From: an uncultured Bacteroidota bacterium
GTDB taxonomy: Bacteria > Bacteroidota > Bacteroidia > Flavobacteriales > Flavobacteriaceae
Assembly (NCBI GenBank): GCA_902595555.1
Contig: CACJQM010000002.1
Coordinates: 62,001 to 126,000 of the forward strand
Direction of reading: 5' to 3'
DNA: 64,000 nt
Shown here piece by piece: positions 55,157 through 63,068 of the stretch (position 1 is its first letter; the number at the start of each line of letters is the position of its first letter). Position numbers and translations under genes: made by a program. The notes under the pieces were generated by a model, which saw only the letters and a program-made list of their open reading frames with translations, was not told the origin of the DNA and made no database searches.

Positions 55157-55678
55157 TTACTTCTTTAATTTTTTAAGTTTATCCCAACGCGGGTCGAAAT
55201 TACTACTTTTTTCTTTATTTATATCAAAATCTTTTAATCTATTTAAGATATCTGATTTAAGTGAACCATCGTCAATACCAGGATGAACATTCCTAATTGG
55301 CATAGATAAAACTATCATTTCATATAAGAATTGATCCAACTCAACAGTATGAGAGCCATGTGGCAAAATTATTAGCTCATCATTAGAATCATCATATTTA
55401 TCACCAAATTTTAATAAGAGTTTCATTTTTGAATTAACTTCAAAGTCGAAAGGTTCATTCGATAAAGTGCAATTTATATTTGCCAAACCTCTTCCTATTA
55501 TATGTAGTTCCAAAACTGTAGTTTTTTTTACAAGCTCGATTTTAACCTTTATATCACAACTATTAAAATCTAAATAATCATGAGAAACAAAAAAACTATT
55601 ATCTAAATCATATTCAAATTTATGACTACCATCTTTTAAACCAATAAACTTTAAAAAAAACTGATTCGCCCTGCTCAT
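55157..55678 (-). CDS. DUF177/YceD family protein
   Basis: A 173-residue protein of the YceD/DUF177 family, implicated in 23S rRNA processing or ribosome assembly. The DIKVKIELVKKTTVLELHI and FDFEVNS stretches with a later NVHPGI segment fit the family. The CxxC motif typical of many members is missing. It lies between pdxA and rpmF. Confidence 0.85.
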   Translation of the reverse strand: MSRANQFFLKFIGLKDGSHKFEYDLDNSFFVSHDYLDFNSCDIKVKIELVKKTTVLELHIIGRGLANINCTLSNEPFDFEVNSKMKLLLKFGDKYDDSNDELIILPHGSHTVELDQFLYEMIVLSMPIRNVHPGIDDGSLKSDILNRLKDFDINKEKSSNFDPRWDKLKKLKK

Positions 55679-55703
55679 TTTTTAGGATTGGCTTGCGAAT
55701 ATA

Positions 55704-56705
55704 CTAAATTTTTCCTCTGTTTTTAAGAATATTTAAAGCTGTAACTATTGCAGATTTAAATGAGCTCTCATTTGCTACATTCTTTCCAGAAATATTATAA
55801 GCAGTGCCATGGTCAGGAGATGTACGAACTACATTTAAACCAGCAGTATAGTTAACACCTTTCCCAAAAGTTAAGGTTTTAAAAGGTATGAGCCCTTGAT
55901 CATGATAACTAGCAATAATTGCGTCATATTTTTTATATGCATCTGAACCAAAAAAACTATCACTGGCAAATGGACCTTCAATATCAATACCAGATTTATA
56001 AATTTTTTTGATAGATGGAATTAAAATATTGTCATCTTCATCTCCAATTACTCCATTATCACCGACATGTGGGTTAATTGAAAGAACCGCAATTTTCGGG
56101 TTTTTAATATTAAAGTCTTTCTTTAGAGAATGTTCAATAATTTTTGTTCTTTTTTCAATTAATTCAGGTGTAATTTTTTCTACAATATTATTAATTGGGA
56201 TATGTTCAGTCAATAGTGCAACTTTTATATCATCTGAAACCATAAACATAAGAGAATCTCCTTGAAAACAGCTGTCTAAAAAATCTGTATGACCTTTAAA
56301 ATTAAAATCTTCACTTTGAATATTATTTTTATTTATTGGGGCTGTTACCAAAGCATCTATTTTTTTTTCACTCAAATACTTAGCTGCACAGAATAATGAA
56401 TCTCTTGAAAATTCTCCACCAAGTTGATTAGATTCCCCAAACTTTTGGTCAAATTTTTTATCATTAATACTCAAAACATTTATTAACCCTGGGCTTGCCT
56501 CTACAACATTATTTATTTGAATTATTTGACAATTGGTTTTGAAAAATTCATTTTGACTTTCAATCAATTTATGATTTACAAATACAACTGGCTTGAATTC
56601 ATTACAAAGAGTACTATCGGAAAGTGATTTTAGCAATACCTCAAGGCCAATTCCATTTGGATCACCCGACGAAAAACCTATTAATGGGTAAAAGTTTTTT
56701 GACAT
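55704..56705 (-). CDS. pdxA: 4-hydroxythreonine-4-phosphate dehydrogenase
   Basis: A 333-residue NAD-dependent enzyme of pyridoxal phosphate synthesis. The GDPNGIGLEV opening, TAPINK, GHTDFL (metal His), NPHVGDNG and YHDQGLIPFK (metal His/Asp) segments are diagnostic. It starts the pdxA-DUF177-rpmF unit and is divergent from ribE, with about 47 bases between the starts. Confidence 0.96.
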   Translation of the reverse strand: MSKNFYPLIGFSSGDPNGIGLEVLLKSLSDSTLCNEFKPVVFVNHKLIESQNEFFKTNCQIIQINNVVEASPGLINVLSINDKKFDQKFGESNQLGGEFSRDSLFCAAKYLSEKKIDALVTAPINKNNIQSEDFNFKGHTDFLDSCFQGDSLMFMVSDDIKVALLTEHIPINNIVEKITPELIEKRTKIIEHSLKKDFNIKNPKIAVLSINPHVGDNGVIGDEDDNILIPSIKKIYKSGIDIEGPFASDSFFGSDAYKKYDAIIASYHDQGLIPFKTLTFGKGVNYTAGLNVVRTSPDHGTAYNISGKNVANESSFKSAIVTALNILKNRGKI

Positions 56706-56731
56706 CTCTTTATTTATAATGTGTATTTTTG
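56701..56731 (+). promoter_or_regulatory. Promoter of ribE
   Basis: TTTTTTG ending at 56701 and TATTTTTG at 56724-56731 are 22 bases apart, within the range for Bacteroidota promoters. The -33 box overlaps the start codon region of the divergent pdxA gene. Confidence 0.5.
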
Positions 56732-56752
56732 AGCAAATAAATATACAACTAT

Positions 56753-57340
56753 ATGTTTACAGGTATAATTGAAAGCTTATCAGAAATCAAAGAAATTGTT
56801 GAAGAAGGTGATAACCTTTCAATTAGTTTTTACAGCAATATAACTGATGAATTAAAAATTGACCAAAGTCTTTCTCACAATGGTATTTGTCTTACTGTAG
56901 TGAAAATAGACAACAATATTTACAATGTTACTGCCATAAAAGAAACAATATTAAAAAGTTCGATTAAAAATTGGAAGGTTGGTGACTTAATAAATATTGA
57001 GAGAGCTATGAAACTGGGCGATAGGCTTGATGGACACATGGTTCAAGGTCATGTTGATCAAACTGCAACTTGTAAAAAAATATCAGAAGAAAATGGTAGC
57101 TGGTACTTCGACTTTGAATATGATAAATCTGATAATCTAACAATTGAAAAAGGGTCGATTGCAATAAATGGAGTTAGCCTGACAGTTGTTAATTCTAATG
57201 AAAATACATTTTCTGTAGCCATTATACCATATACTTATAATCACACAAACTTTAAGAATATTAGCATAGGTGACTTAGTAAATCTTGAATTTGATATGAT
57301 TGGCAAATACATATCAAAGATTATTAAAAATCAGTCATAA
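56753..57340 (+). CDS. ribE: Riboflavin synthase alpha chain
   Basis: A 195-residue enzyme that dismutates two lumazines into riboflavin. It begins MFTGIIESL and contains two lumazine-binding repeats, the first with SHNGICLTV and the second with AINGVSLTV, joined by GDRLDGHMVQGHVD. Length fits. The EamA transporter follows after five bases. Confidence 0.96.
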   Translation: MFTGIIESLSEIKEIVEEGDNLSISFYSNITDELKIDQSLSHNGICLTVVKIDNNIYNVTAIKETILKSSIKNWKVGDLINIERAMKLGDRLDGHMVQGHVDQTATCKKISEENGSWYFDFEYDKSDNLTIEKGSIAINGVSLTVVNSNENTFSVAIIPYTYNHTNFKNISIGDLVNLEFDMIGKYISKIIKNQS

Positions 57341-57345
57341 CAAGA

Positions 57346-58239
57346 ATGCAAAAAAAAATTCTTCCTCTTCTTGCTGCAACAATTGCCACTACAATTTATG
57401 GGATAAACCATACTGTTGCAAAAATGGTAATGCCAATTTACATAGGCTCTTTAGGTCTTGTTTTTTTGAGGGTTCTTGGTGCTACAATTATATTTTGGAC
57501 AATAAGCCTTTTTTTTAAAACTAAACCCATAGAAAAAAAAGATAGGTTAACAATTTTAAAATGCGGTCTTTTTGGAATGAGTATTAACATTGCTGCATTT
57601 ATTGCAGGGTTAGATTATTCCACACCTGTAAACAGCTCAATTCTGATAATAATTTCTCCAATATTTGTTGTGATATTATCCTTTTTTATTTTCAAAAACA
57701 AAATAAATTTTATTAAGATTTTAGGTATAATACTAGGATTTATTGGGGCTATGATTCTAATATTAACTGCAGATTCAAATAGCTCTATTGGAAGAAATAT
57801 TCCATTAGGCAACTTCTTATTCATTGTGAATAGCATTTCATATGCTTATTATCTAATTATAGTAAAACCAATGGCAGAAAAATATGACTTAATCACACTA
57901 TTTAAATGGTTATTTTTAATTGGTTTAATCTTTAATTTCCCATTAGGTATCAATCAATTTTTAGATGTTGATTGGGCAAGTCTCCCTCTTTGGGAAGCTG
58001 TTTTACCAATGGTTTTTGTAGTGGTAGGAACAACTTGTATGACTTACTTTTTAAATGGGTATGCATTAAGTAAGATAACATCAACAGAAGTGGCTGTATT
58101 TATGTATCTGCAACCGATAATAGGAATTCTATTTGCAATTTTTACAAAATCTGACACAATAACTTTAATAATGTTTGTTGCTTCAGTTCTTATATTTACT
58201 GGGGTATATTTAACATCTGTACTTAAACAGAAGAAATAG
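57346..58239 (+). CDS. EamA/DMT family transporter
   Basis: A 297-residue inner-membrane protein with ten predicted helices and two EamA repeats (about 5-137 and 150-290). The first repeat shows the usual GINHTVAKMVMP and STPVNSSILIIISPIFVVILS segments. Such transporters export amino acids, nucleobases or other metabolites. Its place after ribE makes riboflavin or a purine a candidate, but that is a guess. It is convergent with phhA. Confidence 0.88.
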   Translation: MQKKILPLLAATIATTIYGINHTVAKMVMPIYIGSLGLVFLRVLGATIIFWTISLFFKTKPIEKKDRLTILKCGLFGMSINIAAFIAGLDYSTPVNSSILIIISPIFVVILSFFIFKNKINFIKILGIILGFIGAMILILTADSNSSIGRNIPLGNFLFIVNSISYAYYLIIVKPMAEKYDLITLFKWLFLIGLIFNFPLGINQFLDVDWASLPLWEAVLPMVFVVVGTTCMTYFLNGYALSKITSTEVAVFMYLQPIIGILFAIFTKSDTITLIMFVASVLIFTGVYLTSVLKQKK

Positions 58240-58242
58240 GAT

Positions 58243-58974
58243 TTATAGATGAATATTTTTTCTTATTTCATCCAATGACAGTGTTAATTCTTCAAAAGAA
58301 TCTATGTAATAATATGTGTCCTGAACAACATCAATTTTAAAAGAGTGATTCATTACTCTATTTACATCAAATTTCTTTTTTTTAGATTTATTTGACAACA
58401 CATTCTTAGATTCCTCTTTTGAGGAAATAATTCCAGCGCCATATATCTTGAATTTATCATGTTTTTTAATTAAGCCAAATTCAATAGTAAACCAATATAT
58501 TCTTTGAAGCTTTTTAAGCTTCACCGGATCATCAATGACAGACATTGCAATCTGACCTATTTCCTTAAAAAAACTTGTGTATTCTTTATTACTTAGTAGT
58601 GGTACGTGGGCAAACACATCATGAAACATATCTGGCTCTTCTAAATAATCAATTTGACTCATTGATCTAAGCCAACAAGTTGTAGTAAACTTCTTTTTAG
58701 ATAAATAGGAAAAAAATTCCTCGGGCGGACTAATATTTGGGACTGTTTTAATTGTCCACCCTGTGGTATTTTTTAAGGTATTATTAATTTCAATAAAGTT
58801 TGGGATTTTTTCAGCTCTAAAATTTAATTCTTTTAACGCTACAATAAATTCCTCAGCTACAATATCATTAAGGTTTTTTAGTTGTCTTTTAAAAAGAATA
58901 TTCCAAACCTTGAAGTCTTCTTTAGTGTAATTTTGATAAATCTGCTTAGTTGGTCTGGTAACTATATTTTTCAC
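58243..58974 (-). CDS. phhA: Phenylalanine-4-hydroxylase
   Basis: A 243-residue aromatic amino acid hydroxylase without a regulatory domain, the monomeric bacterial form. The iron ligands are H118 and H123 in PDMFHDVFAHVPL and E165 in TIEFGL. The usual Gly of the HDxxGH motif is Ala. It needs a pterin cofactor and turns phenylalanine into tyrosine. The PhzF gene is 14 bases upstream, probably co-transcribed. Confidence 0.92.
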   Translation of the reverse strand: MKNIVTRPTKQIYQNYTKEDFKVWNILFKRQLKNLNDIVAEEFIVALKELNFRAEKIPNFIEINNTLKNTTGWTIKTVPNISPPEEFFSYLSKKKFTTTCWLRSMSQIDYLEEPDMFHDVFAHVPLLSNKEYTSFFKEIGQIAMSVIDDPVKLKKLQRIYWFTIEFGLIKKHDKFKIYGAGIISSKEESKNVLSNKSKKKKFDVNRVMNHSFKIDVVQDTYYYIDSFEELTLSLDEIRKNIHL

Positions 58975-58988
58975 TAGTGTTCATAAAA

Positions 58989-59789
58989 TTAATATTTTAA
59001 ATGAACATATCCTTCAGAGTAAGTAACAGCTTTTCCATTAATTAAAACCCTATCACCCAAATCTTCACATATCATTTCTCCACCACGTTCAGAAAGCTGT
59101 ATACATTTTAACTTGGATTTATTTAGTTTTTCACTCCAATACGGCACTAGAGAACAATGTGTAGATCCAGTTACAGGGTCTTCAAAAAATGAGCACTGTG
59201 GAACAAAATATCTTGAAACGAAGTCAGCTTTATCAGATATGGAAGTAATTACAACACCCCCAGGATCAATGTTTTTTTTATCAAAAAGCTCTTTATTTAT
59301 TTGAATATCTTTAATCTGGTCTTCATTTTCATAGACCAATACATAGTCGCGAGATTTCAAAATTTCTCTAGGTTTTATACTTAATGAATCCATAATATTC
59401 TGTGGTAGATCTGATTTTGTTGGCTTTCTATGTGGAAAGTCCATTTGCATATAATCACCATCAAATTTCACCATCAATTCTCCACTCATCGAATCAAATT
59501 TTAGCAAATCTTTATTAAAATTCATATGTTTTTTAAGGCAATATGCAGTAGCTAAAGTTGCATGCCCACAAAGGTCCATTTCAATCTCAGGAGTAAACCA
59601 TCTTAAATAGAAATGGTCATCTTTCTTAATGAAAAAAGCTGTTTCTGAAACATTATTTTCTTTTGCTATTTTTAGAAGCATTTCGTCTGGTAGCCAATTA
59701 TCCAATGGCATAACACAAGCTGGGTTTCCTTTAAAAATTTCAGATGTAAATGCATCTATTTGAAAAATCTGTAAAGTATTCTTATTCAT
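58989..59789 (-). CDS. PhzF family isomerase/epimerase-like protein
   Basis: A 266-residue PhzF/DapF-fold protein. The QIDAFTSEIFKGNPACV opening, ETAFFIKK (with the catalytic Glu), DLCGHATLATAY and DPVTGSTHCSL segments are all present, so the active-site Glu and the GxAT and GS motifs are intact. It probably isomerises a small amphipathic substrate rather than making phenazine. It pairs with phhA. Confidence 0.9.
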   Translation of the reverse strand: MNKNTLQIFQIDAFTSEIFKGNPACVMPLDNWLPDEMLLKIAKENNVSETAFFIKKDDHFYLRWFTPEIEMDLCGHATLATAYCLKKHMNFNKDLLKFDSMSGELMVKFDGDYMQMDFPHRKPTKSDLPQNIMDSLSIKPREILKSRDYVLVYENEDQIKDIQINKELFDKKNIDPGGVVITSISDKADFVSRYFVPQCSFFEDPVTGSTHCSLVPYWSEKLNKSKLKCIQLSERGGEMICEDLGDRVLINGKAVTYSEGYVHLKY

Positions 59790-59849
59790 TGATTTAGGAA
59801 TTTAATTAAAAAAATAATCATAAATTGTAATGTATAAATTTAAAATTTT

Positions 59850-60575
59850 ATGAAAAAAATTGTCCTTTTTTTATTAGTAGCATTTTTTAGTATCAATTCC
59901 TATTCTCAAAAATCTGAAGGTGATACGTGGAGAGAAGTTGCAAAATATTTATTTGATGAGGGATTTGACCGAGCAGAGCTAAGAAATACCGTTCAGCTTG
60001 TAAGAGATATGGCTGAAGAAATTTCTGAAAAGAAAAAAATTTCAAAAAGAACTGAAAAAAAATTAAAAAACCTTTCATTTTCTGATGACCAATTAGAAAT
60101 TTTAAAGACGCTTTCAAAAAAGATGTCAAAGGTAGTAGCTGAAAGCATGAAAAAGGAGGATAATCAAATGAATTCTTTTGAAAATAATAACCAAGATCGA
60201 TTCAACAGAGCTAGAGGGGACTTTAATCAAAATAACAGAGGAAGAGGAGGAAACTCTAGGGCGCAAGGTGGTCAAAGAGGGGGTCAACGTTATGGCTCAA
60301 ACAACAGGCAAAGTCCACCTCGACCTGAAGTCAACAATCCTGTTATTCAAAGACTTGCGCAATATGTTAGAGAACAAGGTGTAAATAGAGAAAACATGAG
60401 GGACGTTATGAATGTAATTATGGAAATTGGTCGAGAATATAAAGCTTCAACTGAAAAATCAAGTTATAAGCCCAATGATGAAAATTTAGGTAAACTTAAA
60501 GATGCTGGTCTATCTGATGAGACTATAGAAGCTGTTGTTGAGGTTATTAAGGCTTTGGCTGTTTATGATAGATAA
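59850..60575 (+). CDS. Secreted protein with duplicated helical domain and RG-rich linker
   Basis: A 241-residue protein I do not recognise. Signal peptide 1-20 (ending SYSQ). Two similar helical units, about 27-97 and 166-240, align as WREVAKYLFDEGFDRAELRN with IQRLAQYVREQGVNRENMRD and again as LSFSDDQLE with AGLSDETIE, an internal duplication. Between them (about 111-157) is an N/R/G/Q-rich linker with several RG and RGG-like steps. It overlaps the reductase gene by 11 bases. Confidence 0.75.
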   Translation: MKKIVLFLLVAFFSINSYSQKSEGDTWREVAKYLFDEGFDRAELRNTVQLVRDMAEEISEKKKISKRTEKKLKNLSFSDDQLEILKTLSKKMSKVVAESMKKEDNQMNSFENNNQDRFNRARGDFNQNNRGRGGNSRAQGGQRGGQRYGSNNRQSPPRPEVNNPVIQRLAQYVREQGVNRENMRDVMNVIMEIGREYKASTEKSSYKPNDENLGKLKDAGLSDETIEAVVEVIKALAVYDR

Positions 60576-61314
60576 CTTTGATTTATTTCTTAATGTTTGG
60601 ATTGGTTTTGGAGTATTAACATTTGCGTATCTGATAATATCCAAAATTAGAACTCCTTATGGACGGCACAGTTCAAAAGGTTGGGGATTTATGATAAATA
60701 ATACATGGGCCTGGTTTTGGATGGAATTTCCTGCTTTAGTTGTAATGCCAGTTTTAAGTCTTGTTGGACCTAACAAATTAAATCCATTTTCAATTTTACT
60801 TGTATCAATATGGTTTATTCACTATTTCAACAGAGTTATTATTTTCCCTCTTCGAATAAAAACTAAAGGAAAAAAAATGCCCATATCAATTGCATTAAGT
60901 GCATTTTTCTTCAATATTTTCAACGGTTTTTTTAATGGTTACTATGTTGGGTTTATTATGGATCAAGGATCCATCTACAACTACAATGTATTAATTGGGC
61001 TAATAATCTTTATTTGTGGAATGATGATAAATATTAGCTCTGATAATACATTAATATCTTTACGAAAAAATAGTGAGGGTTATAAAATCCCACATGGAAA
61101 TTTTTTCAATTTTGTTTCCTGTCCAAACTATATGGGTGAAATAATAGAATGGATTGGTTTTTTTGTTATCGCAATGAGTCTTCCTGCACTAAGCTTTACA
61201 CTTTGGACGTTTTTTAACCTTGTTCCAAGAGCGCTAAATCACCATGATTGGTATCTGGAAAATTTTGATAATTACCCAAAGAACAGAAAAGCAATCATTC
61301 CTTATATTTTATAA
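60565..61314 (+). CDS. DUF1295/steroid 5-alpha-reductase-like membrane enzyme
   Basis: A 249-residue membrane protein with about six helices. The C-terminal block (PHGNFFNFVSCPNYMGEIIEWIG, RALNHHDWYLENF, YPKNRKAIIPYIL) is the conserved part of the 3-oxo-5-alpha-steroid 4-dehydrogenase family, which binds NADPH and reduces enones. The ATG at 60565 overlaps the preceding stop; the longer frame from 60535 only reads coding DNA of the upstream gene. Confidence 0.87.
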   Translation: MIDNFDLFLNVWIGFGVLTFAYLIISKIRTPYGRHSSKGWGFMINNTWAWFWMEFPALVVMPVLSLVGPNKLNPFSILLVSIWFIHYFNRVIIFPLRIKTKGKKMPISIALSAFFFNIFNGFFNGYYVGFIMDQGSIYNYNVLIGLIIFICGMMINISSDNTLISLRKNSEGYKIPHGNFFNFVSCPNYMGEIIEWIGFFVIAMSLPALSFTLWTFFNLVPRALNHHDWYLENFDNYPKNRKAIIPYIL

Positions 61315-61322
61315 ATTATAAC

Positions 61323-61330
61323 TAAATTTG
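61323..61330 (+). promoter_or_regulatory. -7 element for the 112-residue membrane protein gene
   Basis: TAAATTTG is an exact TAnnTTTG match eight bases after the reductase stop and 15 bases before the ATG at 61346. No convincing -33 box is seen. Confidence 0.4.
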
Positions 61331-61345
61331 ATTAAAATTTTAGCT

Positions 61346-61684
61346 ATGAATGCAACTAAAGCAAATTTGATTAATTCTATTTCTCTAATAGTATTTGGTT
61401 TATGGGGATACTTTGAGGTAACCTCTCCTACTGCTTTGATACCCGTTGGTTTTGGTGTGGTATTATTACTTTGTTATAGTGGGGTTAAAAATCAAAATAA
61501 AGTTATCGCTCACATTGCTGTGTTGTTGACTCTTGTAATCCTTTTAGCACTTGTTGGTATGAGACTTCCTAAATCTTTAGAATCAGGTGGAATTGGTTTA
61601 TTCAGAGTTGTTGCAATGTGTTCAACTTCAGTTCTTGCAATGATTTATTTTGTAAGAAGTTTTATTGAGGCGAGAAGGAAATAA
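61346..61684 (+). CDS. Four-helix membrane protein, unknown
   Basis: A 112-residue protein with four predicted helices (about 7-24, 29-45, 55-75 and 85-104) and a basic end. The compact Gly-rich helices (GLWGYFEV, IPVGFGVVLLL) recall TMEM14-type proteins, but I cannot assign it. The ATG at 61346 is chosen over a TTG-type start at 61328. The stop lies one base from the convergent micro-ORF. Confidence 0.6.
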   Translation: MNATKANLINSISLIVFGLWGYFEVTSPTALIPVGFGVVLLLCYSGVKNQNKVIAHIAVLLTLVILLALVGMRLPKSLESGGIGLFRVVAMCSTSVLAMIYFVRSFIEARRK

Positions 61685-61685
61685 G

Positions 61686-61853
61686 TTATTTTTTGTTTGG
61701 GAATCGACCATAATTTCCCATTCCGTCATAATCCATTTCATTTGCTTCGTCAATGTCATTGTATTTCTTTGTCTCCTCCTGATTAACAAAGAAAACACTT
61801 GCTATAACTAGACAAACAACAAAAACTCCAAGTCCAAAAATATATATCTCCAT
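61686..61853 (-). CDS. Micro membrane protein 3, 55 residues
   Basis: A 55-residue single-helix protein: helix about 4-23, followed by NQEETKKYNDID and an acidic/polar tail ending GRFPNKK. It is a clear paralogue of the next gene: MEIYIFGLG against MEIYLFVLG, VIASV shared, EETKKYND against EETRKYND. It is the last of three micro-genes with gaps of two bases. The paralogy and spacing are the evidence for a real gene. Function unknown. Confidence 0.7.
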   Translation of the reverse strand: MEIYIFGLGVFVVCLVIASVFFVNQEETKKYNDIDEANEMDYDGMGNYGRFPNKK

Positions 61854-61855
61854 TT

Positions 61856-61960
61856 TTACAGATCGTTGTATTTTCTTGTTTCTTCATCATTGACAAGAAG
61901 AACACTGGCAATTACCAGACCAATAACAATAGCTCCCAGAACAAATAAATAGATCTCCAT
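61856..61960 (-). CDS. Micro membrane protein 2, 34 residues
   Basis: A 34-residue protein consisting of one helix (about 4-23) and a short charged end (NDEETRKYNDL). It is paralogous to the 55-residue protein downstream, which looks like this protein plus a 21-residue tail. It starts two bases after the stop of the 56-residue gene and ends two bases before the next start. Confidence 0.68.
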   Translation of the reverse strand: MEIYLFVLGAIVIGLVIASVLLVNDEETRKYNDL

Positions 61961-61962
61961 TA

Positions 61963-62133
61963 TTATTTAATTTGTTTTAAATACGATCCTAAAGCTAAAA
62001 TTGAAGGAACCCAAATACCAACATATAAACCTTCATCTTTATATCCAGAAAACCATAGCCCAACAGAAACTAAAAAGGAGATTAAAACTGCTGTTAAAAG
62101 AAAAAAGTCAGATTTTTTATACCTATCAAACAT
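61963..62133 (-). CDS. Micro membrane protein 1, 56 residues
   Basis: A 56-residue protein with two predicted helices (about 9-27 and 37-52) separated by FSGYKDEGLYVG, ending in a basic KQIK. It is the first gene of the three-gene micro-operon. I cannot name its family. A near-match -7 box (TAATTTTA) lies just upstream on the minus strand. It is divergent from the 288-residue membrane protein gene. Confidence 0.65.
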   Translation of the reverse strand: MFDRYKKSDFFLLTAVLISFLVSVGLWFSGYKDEGLYVGIWVPSILALGSYLKQIK

Positions 62134-62165
62134 ATCCTAAAATTATCGATAAAATAATTAACTTA

Positions 62166-62173
62166 TATATTTG
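62166..62173 (+). promoter_or_regulatory. -7 element for the 288-residue membrane protein gene
   Basis: TATATTTG matches TAnnTTTG and lies 26 bases before the ATG at 62200. It sits in the 66-base divergent region shared with the micro-ORF operon. No clear -33 box. Confidence 0.4.
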
Positions 62174-62199
62174 CTGTAAAATTAATTATTTTTTAACAA

Positions 62200-63066
62200 A
62201 TGATTAAGACGGTTGAAAACATATTTTCAAGATTATTTTCAGAGGGAAATTTGAAAAAATTTGAAAAATTTATTCTTATTTCTGCTACTTTAGGGTTTAT
62301 AATTCACCTACTCTTAATTTTATTAAATAATAATGGATATGTTGATTTATCTTTTTTCCAGGACAAATTATTCGTAAATCCAATTTCAGCAATTTATACG
62401 CCATTCTCATTTATTTTGATTTATGAAGCGTTTTTGTTAATATATTATCTTCCTAGATCCTTTACCACATCTATTGCTAAACAATTTGAAATAATGTCAT
62501 TGATTCTCATTAGGAAAATATTCAAGGATATTCCTAATGTAAATCTTGATGATAACTGGATTCAAAACGAAAGCAATCTGCAACTTATATATGATTTAGT
62601 AGGTGTACTTATTGTCTTCTTCTTAATTTATCTATTTAAAAAGTTAAAAGAAGATTTACCAAAACTACCAGTTCATCAAAACCTCGATAGATTTATTAGT
62701 TATAAAAAACTAATTAGTTTATTTTTAGTTCCAACTTTATCTATACTTTGTGTTTTCAGCTTTTTAGACTGGTATAATTACGTTTTTCTTGATATCGGTA
62801 CAAGCTCAAATATTGATTATTTATTTTTTGAAAGCTTTTTTACAATACTAATTTTAGTTGATGTATTTATTTTGCTTGTATCTTTTCAATACACTGAGAG
62901 ATACTCACAATTAGTAAGAAATACAGGCTTTATAATATCAACAATACTATTGAGATTATCATTCAGCGCAGTAGGTTTAACTAGTCTTTTACTTTTAGTT
63001 TCAGGAATAGTGTTTGGGCTTATAATTCTTCTTATTTATAATAATATGGAGAGGCAGAAAAAATAA
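62200..63066 (+). CDS. Seven-helix membrane protein, unknown
   Basis: A 288-residue protein with about seven hydrophobic segments (about 24-42, 62-83, 129-147, 170-189, 208-229, 242-257 and 259-280). An amphipathic stretch between helices 2 and 3 (IAKQFEIMSLILIRKIFKDI) and a conserved-looking YLPRSFTT segment stand out. I do not recognise the family. It is divergent to the micro-ORF operon and convergent with the Kazal-like lipoprotein, whose stop is two bases away. Confidence 0.7.
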   Translation: MIKTVENIFSRLFSEGNLKKFEKFILISATLGFIIHLLLILLNNNGYVDLSFFQDKLFVNPISAIYTPFSFILIYEAFLLIYYLPRSFTTSIAKQFEIMSLILIRKIFKDIPNVNLDDNWIQNESNLQLIYDLVGVLIVFFLIYLFKKLKEDLPKLPVHQNLDRFISYKKLISLFLVPTLSILCVFSFLDWYNYVFLDIGTSSNIDYLFFESFFTILILVDVFILLVSFQYTERYSQLVRNTGFIISTILLRLSFSAVGLTSLLLLVSGIVFGLIILLIYNNMERQKK

Positions 63067-63068
63067 AA

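Noticed and set aside
60178-60384. A second frame within the RG-rich gene
   Set aside because: The repeated codons of the RG linker open an alternative frame; the main frame has a signal peptide and duplicated domains.
62001-62207. A 68-codon plus-strand frame
   Set aside because: It runs antisense through the first micro-ORF, has no membrane or domain pattern, and overlaps the start of the 288-residue gene; the minus-strand frames are better supported by spacing and paralogy.
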